From NCBI GenBank assembly GCA_937950415.1, contig CALFDL010000052.1:1-14874 (forward strand): a stretch of 14,874 bases of DNA. The letters run 5' to 3'. The notes below the pieces were generated by a model. The model was not told where the DNA came from. It made no database searches and worked only from the letters and a program-made list of their open reading frames with translations. The translations under genes and the position numbers were made by a program. This document shows, piece by piece, positions 12,159 to 14,874 of the stretch. Source of the DNA: an uncultured Collinsella sp. Lineage in GTDB: Bacteria > Actinomycetota > Coriobacteriia > Coriobacteriales > Coriobacteriaceae. How positions within the stretch are numbered: the first letter of the stretch is position 1; each line of letters begins with the position of its first letter.

Positions 12159-13397
12159 ATGAGGTTAATCGATAGGAAGCTGAGCCTGAATCCGCTGCTC
12201 TCCATTGCGGTCTTTCATGCCTGCGTAGTGCGTGTCGTGTACATTCCCGGCTACAACACTATCGCTTCGGTTTTGTGCGCGATTATTCTCTGCGTCATGC
12301 TCCTGAGAGTCAAAAAAATTTTTTCTGAGCCTTATTTGAAGGTCAACCTTCTTTTGTTCGCCATGTCCGCCGTAATGGTCGTCTCCTCGCTTTTGAACTC
12401 ATACAACATGAATGGAACGTTGCTGTTTATCGCAAGGCTGAACCTACTGACTTGGTTCTTAGAGATCCAATGTTCTGAGGGTAGAATTCGCAGCACTGCC
12501 ACGGTATTCTTCCTTTGCTGTGTGGTCTATCTTCTGATTACGTATTACTACATTGTTTCGGACCCTCTTATGGCTTGGCGGAATGAGCTCAACTATTTGG
12601 TCGGAACCAAGTTCTCGGTGTCCTATCTCGCCTTGTTCGGGCTCATCATGTACGTTATTGCCGCCGGGAGGTCAATAAAAACCATTCCACGAGCCGTGCT
12701 ATTCGCCGCGCTTTGCGTCCTTGCGCTTCTTCTTGCCCTCAGGATTGACTGTAATACCGGAGCGATCGGCATCGTGCTCTTCATGCTCGCGATAGCGTTT
12801 AAACCTGTACTGGAGCACCCTTTGCATAAGCCCATAACATATCTTGTCACGTCCATATTCGTTACCTTTATCCTGTTTGCTTTTGGCGAGATCGTTCTGC
12901 ACGTTGGTTTTGTTTCGGATGTCATCACAAACGTCTTCGGAAGGAGCTCTGACCTCTCTGGGCGAACCTACGTCTACGAGCACGTATTCCCGTTCCTGGT
13001 GAATAGTCCTCTTTTTGGCTACGGGTACAATAGCGTTTACGCTCTCTTCGAGGGCGTTATGATGTTCAGCGCTACTGGGAATGCCCTCGACGCCCAAAAC
13101 GCCATTTTGGAATACTGCCTCTATTTCGGCCTCGTGGGCGTTGCCTTACTCTATTGCTATATCTGCTTCGTCCTTTCTAGGGGAGCCCGTCACATTGCAG
13201 AGGGGGATGACTGGGGGCGATACGTGTCCCTGGTTGGCCTATATGTCCTAACAGTCCTCGGGATGGCGGAGATAACAATCAATGTTCAATTCTTCGCATA
13301 TATTGCGCTGTATGCTGCCCTTTCTGCCGAGGAAGCCCTAGCTCGCGATTTTGGTTACCCGGCTCCGGTCGGCCGAATTGCGACCATATTCAACTGA
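12159..13397 (+). CDS. Wzy-like polysaccharide polymerase (O-antigen ligase/polymerase family)
   Basis: A 412-residue integral membrane protein with roughly ten hydrophobic segments, e.g. LSIAVFHACVVRVVYI, TIASVLCAIILCVMLL, VLFAALCVLALLLAL, YLVTSIFVTFILFAF and LVGVALLYCYICFVL. A larger extracytoplasmic loop near 270-330 holds RSSDLSGRTYVYEHVFPFL, NSPLFGYGYNSV and AQNAILEYCLYFGLVG. This matches the RT...PlfGyG...H/QN.xLexlxxxG pattern of the O-antigen ligase/polymerase family. Expected role: joining lipid-linked repeat units on the outer side of the membrane. ATG 12159 lies one base after the upstream stop, with GGAGGG 6 nt before it; the frame is open further up inside the glycosyltransferase, which is only overlap. 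Wzy proteins diverge strongly, so assignment rests on topology, these motifs and the flippase downstream. A ligase (WaaL-type) role is less likely in a Gram-positive. Confidence 0.88.
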   Translation: MRLIDRKLSLNPLLSIAVFHACVVRVVYIPGYNTIASVLCAIILCVMLLRVKKIFSEPYLKVNLLLFAMSAVMVVSSLLNSYNMNGTLLFIARLNLLTWFLEIQCSEGRIRSTATVFFLCCVVYLLITYYYIVSDPLMAWRNELNYLVGTKFSVSYLALFGLIMYVIAAGRSIKTIPRAVLFAALCVLALLLALRIDCNTGAIGIVLFMLAIAFKPVLEHPLHKPITYLVTSIFVTFILFAFGEIVLHVGFVSDVITNVFGRSSDLSGRTYVYEHVFPFLVNSPLFGYGYNSVYALFEGVMMFSATGNALDAQNAILEYCLYFGLVGVALLYCYICFVLSRGARHIAEGDDWGRYVSLVGLYVLTVLGMAEITINVQFFAYIALYAALSAEEALARDFGYPAPVGRIATIFN

Positions 13398-13426
13398 TAA
13401 TGGCCTATGACATGGAGGATCTAGCG

Positions 13427-14557
13427 ATGGCCGATTCAAACAACCGCACAATATACGTTTCGACAATCATTGACTCGCACAATTACGGAACGGTCCTGCA
13501 GGCCGTTGCCACCCGGGACATATTGGGGCGTTATGGCCGTCCCGTCTTCGTTGACTACTGTCGCCCCCAGTGGACGCGATCCGGTTGGGCGCATCAGAAG
13601 ATGTCCGGCGGCCGCGTCAACGGCTTTCTCAAGCTTGCTGCTGGCCTGGGCGCCAGGTTGCGATCAGAGCGGGTTTTTCGCCCCTTTATAGAGGGCCAGC
13701 TTTCACTTTGCGATGCAGGCCCTTTTCTGACGGGCGTTGGGCTTGATGCCCTTGACCGCGACGCCCTTTTCTGTGTGGGCAGCGACCAGACTTGGAACAT
13801 CGAATGCAATGACGGTATTGATCCCGTGTACTTTCTCGAGCGGATTCCCGACGACAGGCGTAAGGTCGCATTTGCTGCGAGCTTTGGGCGGCCTAAGCTC
13901 GATGACGAGGAGGCGAATCTGACCAGACCTCTCCTGAGTGGCTTTGACGCGATCTCCGTCCGAGAACGCTCTAGTATTGACATCCTCGACAAGATGGGCA
14001 TTCCCGGATCCGTCGCCCTGAAGGACCCGGTCCTGCTCTGCGATGAGAATCTATGGTATCGCCTCAGCGATTGCTCCCGGCTTCCTTTTGATTCTGGCTA
14101 CGTCCTTCTGTACATGCTTAATCCGAATCCGGATATGATCTCCTATACCGTCAGGGTTAGCAAGGAGCTTGGCGTGCGCGCCTGCGTTGTTACCTTCAAT
14201 CCGCTTCGGCTCCCTCCCCATGGTCTCCGCGCAGCCTGTCTTCCCACGCCGGGGGAATGGTTGAATCTGTTCCGCAATGCTGGCCTTGTCGTCACCGACT
14301 CGTTCCACGGAACGTGCTTCTCCCTCCTCTTCAACCGCCCCATGGTCGTCTTTGACCCGGCTAAATACTCAGTAAGGCTCCATGACGTCCTGAGCGACTT
14401 CGACCTTTTGGACAGACGCGTTCTGAACTCTCAGGACGCCTTTAATCGGTGCGTTCACCGCAATCCGATTGAATGGCGTGTCGTGAATGAGGGGCTCAAG
14501 CTTGAGCGAACGAAGGCGAGGGAATTCCTCGATAGCGCCTTTTCGCCTGCGTCATGA
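13427..14557 (+). CDS. Polysaccharide pyruvyl transferase family protein
   Basis: A 376-residue protein of the WcaK/CsaB-type family that adds a ketal-linked pyruvate from phosphoenolpyruvate to sugar units. The N-terminus shows TIIDSHNYGTVLQAVATRDI. The centre has CVGSDQTWN and PVYFLERIP followed by KVAFAASFG. The C-terminal half has YVLLYMLNPNPDMI and GLVVTDSFHGTCFSLLFNRP, where the SFHG motif marks the family's nucleotide-like binding half. ATG 13427 is preferred because GGAGG lies 8 nt upstream; an in-frame ATG at 13400 directly after the polymerase stop has no site and would add 9 residues. The length is normal, in contrast to the truncated copy at 7234-7560. The two share the NYGxxLQ motif but differ in following sequence, so they are different subfamilies rather than a recent duplicate. 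Pyruvylation would add negative charge to the polymer. Confidence 0.9.
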   Translation: MADSNNRTIYVSTIIDSHNYGTVLQAVATRDILGRYGRPVFVDYCRPQWTRSGWAHQKMSGGRVNGFLKLAAGLGARLRSERVFRPFIEGQLSLCDAGPFLTGVGLDALDRDALFCVGSDQTWNIECNDGIDPVYFLERIPDDRRKVAFAASFGRPKLDDEEANLTRPLLSGFDAISVRERSSIDILDKMGIPGSVALKDPVLLCDENLWYRLSDCSRLPFDSGYVLLYMLNPNPDMISYTVRVSKELGVRACVVTFNPLRLPPHGLRAACLPTPGEWLNLFRNAGLVVTDSFHGTCFSLLFNRPMVVFDPAKYSVRLHDVLSDFDLLDRRVLNSQDAFNRCVHRNPIEWRVVNEGLKLERTKAREFLDSAFSPAS

Positions 14558-14606
14558 GCATGGGATCCGAATTTGCCTGTTTTAATTATTTGTGGAGGCC
14601 CAGTTA

Positions 14607-14874
14607 ATGGTTCAAGAATCAAGCCGTGCCAAATACCTAATTAAGAACACCGCAATCTTCGCCATCGGCAACATTGCGACCAAGCTGATCACGTTCTTCT
14701 TGGTGCCGCTATATACGAACGCCCTTGCCACCGATCAGTATGGAACTGCAGACCTTGTTACCACCCTTTGCGCGGTGCTCGCCCCTGTGCTTATTCTCAA
14801 CATCGGCGAGGGCGTGATGAGGTTCTCACTTGACGACGGGGCGGATTATAACAAGATTATGAGCGTCGGCCTCG
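14607..14874 (+). CDS. Wzx-like polysaccharide flippase, N-terminal part, runs off the right edge
   Basis: From ATG 14607 (GGAGG 8 nt upstream) 89 codons are visible: MVQESSRAKYLIKNTAIFAI, then GNIATKLITFFLVPLYTNAL, TDQYGTADLVTTLCAVLAPV and LILNIGEGVMRFSLDD. The pattern of a basic cytoplasmic start, a first membrane helix ending in FFLVPLYT and the DYGxxDL-like turn, then a helix leading to G(E/A)xxRF, is that of oligosaccharide flippases (MATE-like Wzx/RfbX). It would move the lipid-linked repeat unit across the membrane for the Wzy-like polymerase encoded at 12159. A 49-nt gap without a terminator separates it from the pyruvyltransferase, so it belongs to the same operon. The remaining ~400 residues lie outside the window. 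Confidence 0.9.
   Translation, partial: MVQESSRAKYLIKNTAIFAIGNIATKLITFFLVPLYTNALATDQYGTADLVTTLCAVLAPVLILNIGEGVMRFSLDDGADYNKIMSVGL

Noticed and set aside
13400..13426. Earlier ATG for the pyruvyltransferase
   Set aside because: No Shine-Dalgarno before 13400, while GGAGG sits 8 nt before ATG 13427.

Overview
The window comes from a high-GC bacterium, most likely a gut Coriobacteriia (Collinsella-like). This is inferred from codon use, GTG/TTG starts, an anaerobic-type GlpA-like flavoprotein operon and a NusG-paralog-led polysaccharide locus. No rRNA or other taxonomic marker is present, so the genus is a guess.

Layout. (1) 1-1674, minus strand: the start of an operon with a GlpA-like FAD oxidoreductase carrying a C-terminal [2Fe-2S] domain, followed after 1 nt by a second FAD oxidoreductase that runs off the left edge. 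A perfect 15-bp palindrome lies just upstream. (2) 1675-2159: a divergent intergenic region holding six copies of a 15-bp motif in strictly alternating orientation at exact 40-nt steps with 25-nt unlike spacers. (3) 2160-2591: a small membrane protein with two zinc ribbons. (4) 2692-4684: thrS, with an upstream terminator, a good promoter, an inverted repeat at the promoter, and two tandem terminators after it. The encoded ThrRS has no TGS domain. (5) 4691-4824: inverted repeats with identical 12-bp cores flank a 98-nt segment. The segment carries a perfect TATAAT pointing away from the downstream operon. (6) 4911 to the right edge, plus strand: a capsule/exopolysaccharide operon of Wzx/Wzy type.

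The polysaccharide operon reads as a system. A NusG-family (LoaP/UpxY-like) antiterminator comes first, then the initiating phosphoglycosyltransferase, a GT2, a truncated pyruvyltransferase, two GT4s, a DUF1919 protein, a hexapeptide acyltransferase, another GT2, a Wzy-like polymerase, an intact pyruvyltransferase and the start of a Wzx-like flippase. Most genes overlap or lie within a few bases of each other. Base composition changes by eye at several places, as expected for a mosaic surface-polysaccharide locus.

The two strongest leads are the possible phase-variable (invertible) promoter ahead of the NusG paralog, and the regular alternating repeat array at 1843-2060. Neither can be settled from this sequence alone: no recombinase gene is in the window, and the array motif matches no class I can name.
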